Below are positions 14,785 through 23,014 of a stretch of DNA of 26,233 nucleotides, one piece after another. Made by a program: the position numbers and the translations under genes. The notes beneath the pieces were generated by a model that was given only the letters and a program-made list of their open reading frames with translations, was not told where the DNA came from and made no database searches. How positions within the stretch are numbered: position 1 is the stretch's first letter; each line of letters begins with the position of its first letter. Source of the stretch: Clostridiales bacterium (GTDB lineage Bacteria; Bacillota; Clostridia; TANB77; CAG-508); assembly GCA_004553715.1 (NCBI GenBank), contig SFKP01000008.1:1-26233 (forward strand), given 5' to 3'.

Positions 14785-15994
14785 GAATTTTTTTAAAAAA
14801 GCTATTTTAATTATAGTTTTATTAATATTATTAATTTATGTGAGCAATATAACTAATATCCCAGATAGTATATTGCTTTTTAAAGGCGAAAATTTCAATG
14901 TAAAAACAGCTTTAGGAATTAAAATAAACGAAAATACAGATAAAAAAATTATTCAAACTTCAGCAGATATTGATACAGAAAATTTTGTAGAAAAGAAAAC
15001 TTTAAGCGTTAGCTTTTTAAATATTTTTAATATAAAAGAAATAGAAATAAATGAGATTCCACAAGCAGAAGTAGTGCCATTAGGAAATATTGTAGGGCTA
15101 AGGTTGTATGCAAGTGGAGTGCTAGTTATAGGGAAAACTGAAATAAAAGGAGAAAAACCATACAAGACTTCAACCATAAAAGAAGGAGATTTAATAACAG
15201 CAGTAAATAGTAAAAAAGTCGAAACAACAACAGATTTAATAACATCAGTAAATGATTCTAAAGGAAACAGTATAGAAATAACTTATGTAAGAGAAGGAAT
15301 AATATATACAACCACAATAGAACCAGTAAAAACAGATAAAGATGAATATAAAATAGGTTTATGGGTAAGAGATGGAGCAATAGGAGTAGGAACCATATCA
15401 TATTATGAACCAAGCACAAAGTATTTTGCAGCTTTAGGACATCCAATAATAGATACAGATACAGGAGAAATAGTAAGCATAAAAGAAGGAGAATTAGTTA
15501 ATGCATCCGTAATATCAATAAAAAAAGGTGAAGGAGGCAACCCAGGAGAAATAAAAGGTAGCCTAAAAAGTGATGAGAAAATAGGACAAATAAGTACTAA
15601 TACTAAGTTTGGAATATATGGCACATTGGATAATTTAAGTAGTTTAAATATAGATAAAGAAAACAAAATAAAGGTAGCATTAAGAGAAGAAATAAAAACA
15701 GGAGATGCTAAGGTATTACTTACTTTAGAAGATGGAATAAGAAAAGAATATGATGTAAAAATCAAAAAAATATATAAAAACAATGATAAAGACAATAAAA
15801 GCATGTTAATAGAAATAGTAGATGAAGATTTAAAAAACTTAACAGGTGGAATAATACAAGGAATGTCAGGAGCGCCACTTATACAAAACGGAAAATTTAT
15901 AGGGGCAATAACACATGTGCTGGTAAACAATTCTGAATTAGGATATGCAGTTTTTGGAGACCTAATGATAAAACAAATGCGCTGTCAGTGGTGA
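14783..15994 (+). CDS. spoIVB: SpoIVB-type sporulation serine peptidase
   Basis: 403 residues from ATG 14783. An in-frame ATG at 14717 is rejected because AAGGAGG sits 5 bp before 14783 and the product then starts with the expected membrane anchor (about residues 5-25). A PDZ domain occupies about 105-190 (EGDLITAVNSKKV). The S55-type peptidase domain follows, with FAALGHP (H220), D347 and QGMSGAP (S362). The 15-residue distance from D to S equals that of the B. subtilis triad. SpoIVB is made in the forespore and secreted to trigger pro-sigma-K processing. The C-terminus (MIKQMRCQW) ends where a structured, GC-richer element begins. No separate promoter is clear, so it may be read from the pilus operon. 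Confidence 0.93.
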   Translation: MNFFKKAILIIVLLILLIYVSNITNIPDSILLFKGENFNVKTALGIKINENTDKKIIQTSADIDTENFVEKKTLSVSFLNIFNIKEIEINEIPQAEVVPLGNIVGLRLYASGVLVIGKTEIKGEKPYKTSTIKEGDLITAVNSKKVETTTDLITSVNDSKGNSIEITYVREGIIYTTTIEPVKTDKDEYKIGLWVRDGAIGVGTISYYEPSTKYFAALGHPIIDTDTGEIVSIKEGELVNASVISIKKGEGGNPGEIKGSLKSDEKIGQISTNTKFGIYGTLDNLSSLNIDKENKIKVALREEIKTGDAKVLLTLEDGIRKEYDVKIKKIYKNNDKDNKSMLIEIVDEDLKNLTGGIIQGMSGAPLIQNGKFIGAITHVLVNNSELGYAVFGDLMIKQMRCQW

Positions 15995-16010
15995 CTTAAG
16001 ATTTTCTTGC

Positions 16011-16069
16011 TGTCGGTTGGATATTTTCTTTTCTTAGGCTAAAGCACGAAAAGAAAAGTGCAACCGACA
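16011..16069. repeat. Long imperfect hairpin after spoIVB
   Basis: TGTCGGTTG (16011-16019) pairs with CAACCGACA (16061-16069). After a small internal loop, TTTTCTTTTC (16024-16033) pairs with GAAAAGAAAA (16048-16057), leaving a 14-base loop. It is GC-richer than its surroundings. An imperfect partner of the left arm, GCTGTCAGTGG, is at 15981-15991 inside the spoIVB 3' end. It could be a terminator, a REP-like element or a small structured RNA. Confidence 0.5.
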
Positions 16070-16130
16070 CGTGGAGCTACTAATTTAAAAATTTTGGTCT
16101 GAACATTAACTAGTTTTAAAATAAAATGTT

Positions 16131-16168
16131 CGAAAATCCTTGATAATTTTCGGGTTTTAATGTATGAT
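16131..16168 (+). promoter_or_regulatory. Promoter of smc with flanking inverted repeat
   Basis: TTGATA (16140-16145) and TATGAT (16163-16168) have exactly 17 bp between them. The -35 box sits between the arms of a 7-bp inverted repeat, CGAAAAT (16131-16137) and ATTTTCG (16146-16152), which may be an operator or a weak terminator stem of the upstream unit. Confidence 0.6.
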
Positions 16169-16203
16169 TATAAAATACAAAAAGAGTCGAAAAGGTGAAA
16201 AAA

Positions 16204-19200
16204 ATGTATTTAAAAAAATTAGAATTACAAGGATTTAAATCTTTTGCAAATAAAACTTCATTAGAATTTATGCCAGGAATTACTACTGTTATTGGACCCA
16301 ATGGTTCAGGTAAGAGCAATATTTCTGATGCGATAAGATGGGTACTTGGAGAGCAAAGCATGAAATCTCTAAGAGGTACAAAATCTGAAGATATTATTTT
16401 TGCAGGAACAGAAAATAGAAAATCACAAGGATTTGCAGAGGTATCACTTGTTATAGATAATCAAGATGCAAAACTTCCAATTGAATTTGCAGAAGTAACA
16501 ATAACAAGAAGATTATATAGAAGTGGAGAAACAGGATATTTTATAAATAAAGCTCCATGTAGATTAAAAGATATATTAGAGCTTATAATGGATACAGGAA
16601 TTGGAAAAGATGGTTATTCTATAATAGGACAAGGTAAAATTGATGAAATCTTAAGCAATAAATCAGAAGATCGAAGAGGCATTTTCGAAGAAGCAGCAGG
16701 TATTATAAAATATAGAACAAGAAAAGCAGAATCAGAAAAAAAGCTAGAACAAGCTAAATTAAACTTATTAAGAGTAAATGATATTTTATCAGAAATAGAA
16801 GTAAATCTAGACCCACTAAAGCTTCAAGCAGAAAAAGCAAAAAAGTTTTTAAGCTTAAGAGATGAGTTAAAGACAATAGAAATAGGGCTATTTTTAGTAA
16901 ATATCGAGTCATACAAAGTAAAACTTAAAGAGTTACTAAAAAACATTGATGAATTGAATTTCCAAATAGATGATGAAAATGTGAATTTAAATAACTTACA
17001 ACAAGAGAAAGACAAAATAAAACAAGGCTTAGATGATTTAATTATTTCTATTGAAGAGATGCAAAATTTAAGTTTTGAAAGCACAAACAAAATAGAAAAA
17101 ATAAATGCAGATATAAACGTTGCAAGAGAAAGAATTACAAACAACAAAGAAAATTTTGATAGATATTTAAAGGAAATTGAAGAACAAGAAACAAGAAAAG
17201 TAGAATTAAATACAGAAAAAGAAGAAAGACAAAATAAAAAGATAAATTTATCTACAAATAAAGAAAAATTTACAAAAGAGCTTGAAGAAAAAGAGAAAAT
17301 GCTTGCTGAAATTACTGCAAAATTATCACAAGAAGAAACAGAAATAGAAGGTAAGAAAAAGATTGTAGAAGAAAGTCAAGATTTAAAATATGATAAAAGA
17401 GAAGGCATAAAAACTCAAGAAATCGTATATGAAAACTTGGTAAAAAGAGAAAAAGTGCTTCAGCAAGAATTGCAAGAAACAATATCAGAATTAGATGAGA
17501 AAAGGCTATATAAAACAGACATAGCAAAAGTATTTACAAAAATAGAAGCTAAAAGAAATGAATATTCAAAAAAAATAGAAGAAATTGAGGAAAAGAAAAC
17601 AGAGAGTAGCAAAAGGGTAGCAGAATTTGAGGCTGTTATTAATAACCTGGAATCTGAGATAAGAGTAAAAAATTCAAAATGCAAATTTTTACAAGAAATG
17701 GAAAAAGAAAAAGAGGGCTATCAAAAAGCTATTAAAGAGATATTATTAGAATGTGATAGAAATGCCTTTCTAAAAAAAGGTGTGCATGATGTTTTGGCAA
17801 ATTTAATAACAGTTCCAAAAGAGTATGAAACAGCAATAGAAATTGCATTAGGTGGAACACTTCAAAACATAGTTACTGATACAGAAGAAGATGCTAAAAA
17901 ATTAATTGAATATTTAAGAAAGAACAATTTAGGCAGAGCATCATTTTTACCAATTTCATCTGTAAAAGGAAAAAAAGTAGATCACTTAATAAAAAACGGA
18001 TTAAGTGGAGTAATTGGAATTGCATCAGACTTAGTAAAGACAGCTCCAAAATATGAAGAAATTATACTAAATTTACTTGGAAAAACTGTTGTAGTAGAAG
18101 ATATGGATACTGCGATTATACTAGCAAGACAAAACAAATATGGCTTTAAAATAGTTACATTAAAAGGAGATATAATAAATCCAAGTGGAGCAATTTCAGG
18201 AGGTTCAATTAAGCAAAATACAACAAATATTATAGGAAGAGCAGGACAGATTAAAGATTTATTATCCGAACTTTCTAAATTAGAAAAAAACTTAGAGAAA
18301 GTAAAAAACGAAAAAAAAGAATATATAAAATCAATTACCTCTATATTAGAACAAGCAGAAACAATAGAAAAAGAAGCACAATCAAGTGAAATTACCTATG
18401 CAACAGAAAAACAAAAGGTAGAATCTATTGAAGAAGCAATTGCAAAACTTGAAAATAAATTAGCAAACTTAAAGAAAGAAAGTTTAGATATTGAAAAAAC
18501 GAAAGAGCAAACCCTAATTACAAAAGCAAGATATGAAACAGAAATCAAAGAATTAGAGCAAAAAATGGAAACATTAAATGGCCAAATTAGTGTATTTGCA
18601 GAGAAAAACAAAGACAATCAAAAATACATAGATGATTTAAATTTTGATATTACAAACTTAAAAATATCAGTTTCTTCTTTTGATGAAAGTGCTAACTCAT
18701 TAGATGAGATTATAGCAAGAATAGACCAAGACATATTAAATATAGAAAAAGGAATAACTGTAAAAAAGGAACAAAGAATTAAGATAGAGCAAGATAATAA
18801 AATGCTAGAGGAACAAATAACTAATCTAAATAATCAAATAGAAGAAATCAAGCAAAATGTAAATCAAAGTGTGGAAAAGGTAGAAGAATTAAAGAAAAAA
18901 AGACAAGAAGAAAATAGCAGATTAGATAATGTAGAATTAAGTATAGCTGAAAAATTAAAATTATTAGAAAATTTAAAAGGTGAAACATCTAAATTAGATA
19001 TAAAAAAATCTAAAATTGATGTTGAACTAGAGCAAATTGAACAAAAGCTGTGGGAGGATTATGAAATAACTCCAAACAACGCAGAACAAGAATTTGAAAA
19101 ACCTAAAAATGTTCAGACAACAACAAAACGAGTAAAAGAACTAAAAGAACAAATCAAAAATTTAGGAAGTATCAATATAGATTCAATAGAAGAATATAGG

Positions 19201-19755
19201 CAAACTAAAGAGCGATATGACTTTATGTGCGAACAACGTTTAGATTTAGAGGATTCAAGTGCAAAATTAAGAAAAGTAATTCAAGATATGACCAAAATAA
19301 TGAAGGAACAATTTGCGGAAAAATTTAATATTATAAACAAAAATTTCGGGGAAGTGTTTAAAGAGTTATTTGGTGGAGGAAAAGCTGAATTAAAACTAAC
19401 AGACGAAGAAAACATATTAGAATGTGGAATAGATATCGAGGTACAACCACCAGGAAAGAAACTTCAAAACATGACGCTTCTTTCTGGAGGAGAAAAAGCT
19501 TTTACTGCTATTGCATTACTATTTGCGATATTAAAAATTAATCCAGCACCATTCTGTGTACTAGATGAGATAGAGGCAGCACTTGATGATGTAAATGTAT
19601 ATAGATTTGCAGAATATTTAAAAAAGTTCGCAGATGAAACACAATTTTTAGTGATTACACATAGAAAAGGAACAATGGAGGCAGCAGACACCGTATATGG
19701 AATAACAATGGAGGAAAACGGAATAAGCAAGCTACTATCAATGCAGTTAAAATAG
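16204..19755 (+). CDS. smc: Chromosome segregation ATPase SMC
   Basis: 1183 residues, a full-length SMC. ATG 16204 is preferred over the in-frame GTG at 16195 because AAAGGTGA (16190-16197) is then 6 bp away and the product begins MYLKKLELQGFKSFA, the usual SMC start. Walker A is GPNGSGKSN (31-39). A long coiled coil is split by a hinge at about 520-660 with Gly-rich GGTLQNIV and SGAISGGS. The C-terminal head has the signature LLSGGEKA (S1094-E1097) and Walker B VLDEIEAALDD (D1121, E1122). It loads with ScpA/ScpB and organises the chromosome. rnc and ftsY, common smc neighbours in Firmicutes, are absent here. Confidence 0.98.
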   Translation: MYLKKLELQGFKSFANKTSLEFMPGITTVIGPNGSGKSNISDAIRWVLGEQSMKSLRGTKSEDIIFAGTENRKSQGFAEVSLVIDNQDAKLPIEFAEVTITRRLYRSGETGYFINKAPCRLKDILELIMDTGIGKDGYSIIGQGKIDEILSNKSEDRRGIFEEAAGIIKYRTRKAESEKKLEQAKLNLLRVNDILSEIEVNLDPLKLQAEKAKKFLSLRDELKTIEIGLFLVNIESYKVKLKELLKNIDELNFQIDDENVNLNNLQQEKDKIKQGLDDLIISIEEMQNLSFESTNKIEKINADINVARERITNNKENFDRYLKEIEEQETRKVELNTEKEERQNKKINLSTNKEKFTKELEEKEKMLAEITAKLSQEETEIEGKKKIVEESQDLKYDKREGIKTQEIVYENLVKREKVLQQELQETISELDEKRLYKTDIAKVFTKIEAKRNEYSKKIEEIEEKKTESSKRVAEFEAVINNLESEIRVKNSKCKFLQEMEKEKEGYQKAIKEILLECDRNAFLKKGVHDVLANLITVPKEYETAIEIALGGTLQNIVTDTEEDAKKLIEYLRKNNLGRASFLPISSVKGKKVDHLIKNGLSGVIGIASDLVKTAPKYEEIILNLLGKTVVVEDMDTAIILARQNKYGFKIVTLKGDIINPSGAISGGSIKQNTTNIIGRAGQIKDLLSELSKLEKNLEKVKNEKKEYIKSITSILEQAETIEKEAQSSEITYATEKQKVESIEEAIAKLENKLANLKKESLDIEKTKEQTLITKARYETEIKELEQKMETLNGQISVFAEKNKDNQKYIDDLNFDITNLKISVSSFDESANSLDEIIARIDQDILNIEKGITVKKEQRIKIEQDNKMLEEQITNLNNQIEEIKQNVNQSVEKVEELKKKRQEENSRLDNVELSIAEKLKLLENLKGETSKLDIKKSKIDVELEQIEQKLWEDYEITPNNAEQEFEKPKNVQTTTKRVKELKEQIKNLGSINIDSIEEYRQTKERYDFMCEQRLDLEDSSAKLRKVIQDMTKIMKEQFAEKFNIINKNFGEVFKELFGGGKAELKLTDEENILECGIDIEVQPPGKKLQNMTLLSGGEKAFTAIALLFAILKINPAPFCVLDEIEAALDDVNVYRFAEYLKKFADETQFLVITHRKGTMEAADTVYGITMEENGISKLLSMQLK

Positions 19756-19759
19756 AAAG

Positions 19760-19789
19760 TTAACAAAAATGCTGTCTATTGCATAATAT
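19760..19789 (+). promoter_or_regulatory. Candidate promoter of the DUF2651-like gene
   Basis: TTAACA (19760-19765) and TAATAT (19784-19789) with 18 bp between, directly after the smc stop. An overlapping CATAAT at 19782 gives 16 bp. GGAGGT (19818-19823) precedes the ATG. Confidence 0.5.
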
Positions 19790-19832
19790 ATATTAGTACA
19801 TATATATTTTGTGTAATGGAGGTAGATAAAAA

Positions 19833-20180
19833 ATGACTTTATTGATATTTTTTGCATTTCCTGTTGCTACAATAATCATATCTATAATATTGCAAAAACT
19901 AATAAAAAATCCTGTACTTGTTGCAGCATTTATATTTGCGGTTTTCCTTATAATAACCTTTGCAGTATTTGACGAAACATTTTTAATAGCAACACTAGCA
20001 TATACTATAATTGCATTTATAACAGCATTACTTACTTGCATCTTCGGAAGAAATGATGATGATGAAAGCTCTTCATGTGAGAATCTATCAGATTTGTTAA
20101 GCAATTCTACTAGTGATGATGACGATTCTACAAATGGAAGTTGTGGCTGTGGATGTAATAGATTTAGAAGGAGATTTTAA
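19833..20180 (+). CDS. Small membrane protein, DUF2651-like, with Cys-rich tail
   Basis: 115 residues with three closely spaced membrane helices (about 3-22, 26-46 and 50-72). The layout and the opening LLIFFAFPVATIIISIILQK with IKNPVLVAAFIF resemble the small Bacillus/Clostridium DUF2651 membrane proteins. The second part is unusual: an Asp/Ser-rich hydrophilic stretch (RNDDDESSS and SDDDDS) followed by CGCGC (C104, C106, C108) and the basic end NRFRRRF. This tail looks like a possible metal or membrane-surface binding element. Function unknown. GGAGGT lies 9 bp before ATG. Confidence 0.6.
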   Translation: MTLLIFFAFPVATIIISIILQKLIKNPVLVAAFIFAVFLIITFAVFDETFLIATLAYTIIAFITALLTCIFGRNDDDESSSCENLSDLLSNSTSDDDDSTNGSCGCGCNRFRRRF

Positions 20181-20182
20181 AG

Positions 20183-20254
20183 ATGTCCTACATTCCGAAA
20201 GATGGAGCATATTTAAAGACAATACTATTAACAAAAAAATCGACTTTTTTCTAG
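20183..20254 (+). CDS. Possible 23-residue small protein
   Basis: ATG 20183 follows AGAAGGAG (20166-20173) at normal distance and lies two bases after the previous stop. The product, MSYIPKDGAYLKTILLTKKS plus three residues, ends at TAG 20252-20254. It could be translationally coupled to the membrane protein or be the remnant of a longer gene. I do not recognise it. Confidence 0.3.
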   Translation: MSYIPKDGAYLKTILLTKKSTFF

Positions 20255-20260
20255 AAATAT

Positions 20261-20289
20261 TTGCATTTTGTTTTATGTAATGTTATAAT
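20261..20289 (+). promoter_or_regulatory. Sigma-A promoter
   Basis: TTGCAT (20261-20266) and a perfect TATAAT (20284-20289) separated by 17 bp. It drives the 100-residue protein at 20331. Confidence 0.75.
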
Positions 20290-20330
20290 CGGGGTAAATA
20301 AAGAATACTAAAGATGTGAGGTGTGATAAA

Positions 20331-20633
20331 ATGAGTACAACCTTAGAGCAAAATACAATAGAAAAAAACGATGAAATTGAAAATATAGAAATAATAGAAA
20401 ATTATACTTTGACTTTTGAAAACGAAGATGATACTAAAAATACGAGTAAACATCAAGGGTTTAGTGAAGAAATCGATGAGTTTAATAAAGAATCTTTAGA
20501 AACTACAGCATTAGTAACAATTAAAGAACGCAGAATTTTAGCAATGCAAACAATGTTCAAAAAAAGTATACGTGTCTCATTAAAATCATTCCTAATTTCT
20601 TTATCTCTAAGCTTTCTGAACTTGTTTATTTAA
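20331..20633 (+). CDS. Small hypothetical protein with C-terminal hydrophobic segment
   Basis: 100 residues from ATG 20331, chosen because GAGGTG (20318-20323) is 7 bp away; the in-frame GTG at 20316 falls before the ribosome site. The first 45 residues are very acidic with Ile/Glu/Asn-rich repeats (NDEIENIEIIENYTL). The middle has HQGFSEEIDEFNKESLET, and the end is a basic, amphipathic to hydrophobic helix (KKSIRVSLKSFLISLSLSFL). It may attach to the membrane by its C-terminus. No family recognised. It is a single-gene unit between a strong promoter and a strong hairpin. Confidence 0.6.
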   Translation: MSTTLEQNTIEKNDEIENIEIIENYTLTFENEDDTKNTSKHQGFSEEIDEFNKESLETTALVTIKERRILAMQTMFKKSIRVSLKSFLISLSLSFLNLFI

Positions 20634-20653
20634 CAAAAAATATGAATATAGAC

Positions 20654-20694
20654 AAAGGGACACCTTAAGACGCGGGGACTTAAGGTGTCCCTTT
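20654..20694. repeat. REP-like GC-rich palindrome, possible terminator
   Basis: A perfect 16-bp stem, AAAGGGACACCTTAAG (20654-20669) with CTTAAGGTGTCCCTTT (20679-20694), and the 9-base loop ACGCGGGGA. Its left arm and loop are partly repeated at 25158-25189. The stem is much more GC-rich than its surroundings. It follows the 100-residue gene and may terminate its transcript. Confidence 0.75.
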
Positions 20695-20718
20695 ATCTAT
20701 AAAAATATTGTAAGCCTA

Positions 20719-20747
20719 TTGACAAAGTATGAAAATAGTATTAATAT
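20719..20747 (+). promoter_or_regulatory. Sigma-A promoter of the MarR-ABC operon
   Basis: A perfect TTGACA (20719-20724) and TAATAT (20742-20747) with 17 bp between. The inverted repeat at 20749-20762 lies immediately downstream. Confidence 0.8.
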
Positions 20748-20748
20748 A

Positions 20749-20762
20749 GTAAGGTGACTTAC
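20749..20762. promoter_or_regulatory. Candidate MarR operator
   Basis: GTAAG-gtga-CTTAC, a 5+4+5 inverted repeat starting one base after the -10 box, where a bound MarR dimer would block initiation. This suits autorepression of the following operon. Confidence 0.5.
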
Positions 20763-20781
20763 AAAAAAGGGGTGAAGTTTT

Positions 20782-21237
20782 GTGGATAATAATATATTAC
20801 TAGAAATTAAAGTATTAGATAAGTTGCTTGGAAGGTTCTTCTTTAAGCCAGGTACGATGGATGAAATGGCTTCAATAACTCAAAGCCAAATGCAAATTCT
20901 TGATTATATCGTTAAGTGCGGTAAAAACGAAATATATCAAAAGGATTTAGAAGAAGCAGTAGACTTAAGAAGAGCAACAGTTTCTGGAATTCTTCAGACA
21001 ATGGAGAAAAATCAACTAATAACAAGAGTAATAGATGACACAGATACTAGAACAAAGAAGATAATATTAACAAAAGAATCAGAAAAAAGGATAGCTAAAA
21101 ATAGAGAGAAAGTGGTTATGCTCCAAAAGATCACAACAGAAGGAATTTCAGATGAAGATTTAGAAACATTTAGAATAGTACTTAGAAAAATGACACAAAA
21201 TGTACAAGAATTTTATAAGAAGGGAATGAATATATAA
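20782..21237 (+). CDS. MarR-family transcriptional regulator
   Basis: 151 residues from GTG 20782, with AAAGGGGTGAAG upstream. Helices flank a winged helix-turn-helix. TQSQMQILDYIVKCGKNEIY (about 34-53) leads into QKDLEEAVDLRRATVSGILQ, the recognition helix region (about 54-73). The wing is VIDDTDTRTKKIILT (about 84-98), with the D-x-R pattern of MarR proteins. The C-terminal helices form the dimer interface. It overlaps the first ABC gene by one base (TAATG), so it is the likely ligand-responsive repressor of the exporter, acting at the palindrome over its own start site. The ligand is unknown. Confidence 0.9.
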   Translation: MDNNILLEIKVLDKLLGRFFFKPGTMDEMASITQSQMQILDYIVKCGKNEIYQKDLEEAVDLRRATVSGILQTMEKNQLITRVIDDTDTRTKKIILTKESEKRIAKNREKVVMLQKITTEGISDEDLETFRIVLRKMTQNVQEFYKKGMNI

Positions 21238-23003
21238 TGATCAAATTACTAAAAAATTTAAACAAAAAAGGATGGTTTATTATAGTACTTTCATTTATAT
21301 TAATTTTCATGCAAGTATGGCTAGAATTAAAAATGCCAGATTACATGTCCAAAATAACACAATTAGTTCAGACAGAAGGAAGCAAAATGCCTGAAATATT
21401 AAAAAATGGTGCATTTATGTTAGCATGCGCATTTGGAAGCTTAATGGTAGCGGTAATTACTGGATATTTCTCATCATTTATGTCATCAGATTTTTCGATG
21501 ATGTTAAGAGAAAAGGTATTTAGAAAAGTAGAAAGTTTGTCTATGCAAGAAGTTAAGGGATTTTCTACAAGCAGTTTAATTACAAGAACAACAAATGATA
21601 TTACTCAAATAGAAATGATTATTGCAATGGGATTGCAACTTATGATAAAAGCACCAATTATGGCAGTTTGGGCTATTTTAAAGATATTAAATAAAAGCTG
21701 GCAATGGAGTGCAATGACAGGAGTTGCAGTATTAATATTACTTTCAGTAATTGGATTATTAATACTAATTGTACTTCCAAGATTTAAAAAAGTGCAAAAA
21801 GCAATTGATAGAATAAATGAAGTAACTCGTGAAAACCTCACTGGTATAAGAGTTGTAAGAGCATTTAACGCAGAAAAATATCAAGAAGATAAATTTGAAG
21901 AGATAAATACAAAATTAACAAATTTGCAGTTATTTAATCAAAAATCATTTGCAGTCATGCAGCCTACAATGTATTTAATAATGCATACACTTACACTAGG
22001 AATATATTTCTTGGGTTCATATTTAATTATGAATGCAGGTATGGCAGACAAAATCACATTATTTGGAGACATGATTGTTTTTAGCTCATATGCAATGCAG
22101 GTTATTATGTCTATACTTATGCTTGCTATGATATTCATGATGTTACCTCGTGCAAGCGTTTCAGCTAATCGTATAAACGAAGTATTAGATACAAATACAT
22201 CAATAAAAGATGGAACTTTAAATGAAAGCAAAACAAATGAGATTGGTACTGTAGAATTTAAAAATGTATCTTTCAAATATCCAGATGCTAAAGAATACTT
22301 GCTAGAAAACATATCTTTTAAAGTAAATAAAGGAGATACAGTTGCATTTATTGGTTCAACAGGTAGTGGTAAATCAACTTTAATAAACCTAGTTCCAAGA
22401 TTTTATGATGTAACAGAAGGCGAAGTTTTAGTAGATGGAACAAATGTAAAAGAATATAAATTAGAAGCATTATATAATAAACTAGGATATATTCCACAAA
22501 GAGCTGTTATGTTTGATGGAACAGTAAATGAAAATGTTGCATTTGGAGAAAATGGAAAAGAAAAGACTACAAAAGAAAAGATAAAAGAAGCAATTCAAAT
22601 AGCACAAGGAAAAGATTTTGTAGAAAATATGGATGAAAAATATGATTCACATATTGCACAAGGAGGAACTAACATCTCTGGTGGTCAAAAACAAAGGTTA
22701 GCAATTGCAAGGGCAATTGCAAGGGAGCCAGAAATATATATTTTCGATGATAGCTTTTCAGCATTAGACTATAAAACAGATAGTATATTGAGAAAAGAAT
22801 TAAAGAAACATACTAAAAATGCAACAAGCTTAATTGTAGCTCAAAGAATTGGAACAATTATGAATGCAGATAAAATTATAGTTCTAGATAGCGGAAAAGT
22901 AGTAGGAGAAGGAACCCACAAAGAGCTATTAAAAAATTGTGAGGTATATAAGCAAATTGCTTTATCTCAGTTATCAAAGGAGGAATTAGAAGATGCGGAA
23001 TAA
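21237..23003 (+). CDS. ABC exporter half-transporter, degenerate-site subunit
   Basis: 588 residues, a type-I exporter with six membrane helices (about 1-310) and one nucleotide-binding domain. Walker A is GSTGSGKST (373-381), the Q-loop IPQR, the signature ISGGQ (480-484). Walker B is FDD (D504), where the usual catalytic Glu is D505, and the switch His is replaced in VAQRIG (Q536). These two changes are those of the inactive-site partner in heterodimeric exporters such as BmrCD or TM287/288. It is translationally coupled to the MarR gene by a 1-base overlap. Together with the next gene it should form a drug or lipid/peptide exporter; the substrate is unknown. Confidence 0.93.
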   Translation: MIKLLKNLNKKGWFIIVLSFILIFMQVWLELKMPDYMSKITQLVQTEGSKMPEILKNGAFMLACAFGSLMVAVITGYFSSFMSSDFSMMLREKVFRKVESLSMQEVKGFSTSSLITRTTNDITQIEMIIAMGLQLMIKAPIMAVWAILKILNKSWQWSAMTGVAVLILLSVIGLLILIVLPRFKKVQKAIDRINEVTRENLTGIRVVRAFNAEKYQEDKFEEINTKLTNLQLFNQKSFAVMQPTMYLIMHTLTLGIYFLGSYLIMNAGMADKITLFGDMIVFSSYAMQVIMSILMLAMIFMMLPRASVSANRINEVLDTNTSIKDGTLNESKTNEIGTVEFKNVSFKYPDAKEYLLENISFKVNKGDTVAFIGSTGSGKSTLINLVPRFYDVTEGEVLVDGTNVKEYKLEALYNKLGYIPQRAVMFDGTVNENVAFGENGKEKTTKEKIKEAIQIAQGKDFVENMDEKYDSHIAQGGTNISGGQKQRLAIARAIAREPEIYIFDDSFSALDYKTDSILRKELKKHTKNATSLIVAQRIGTIMNADKIIVLDSGKVVGEGTHKELLKNCEVYKQIALSQLSKEELEDAE

Positions 23004-23014
23004 AAGAAGATAAA

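Noticed and set aside
15403..15930. Long minus-strand open frame opposite spoIVB
   Set aside because: A shadow of the AT-rich coding strand: Ser/Phe/Leu-rich composition, no ribosome site, and the plus-strand peptidase is certain.
16195..16203. GTG start of smc at 16195
   Set aside because: The GTG is part of the AAAGGTGA ribosome site of ATG 16204, from which the standard SMC N-terminus begins.
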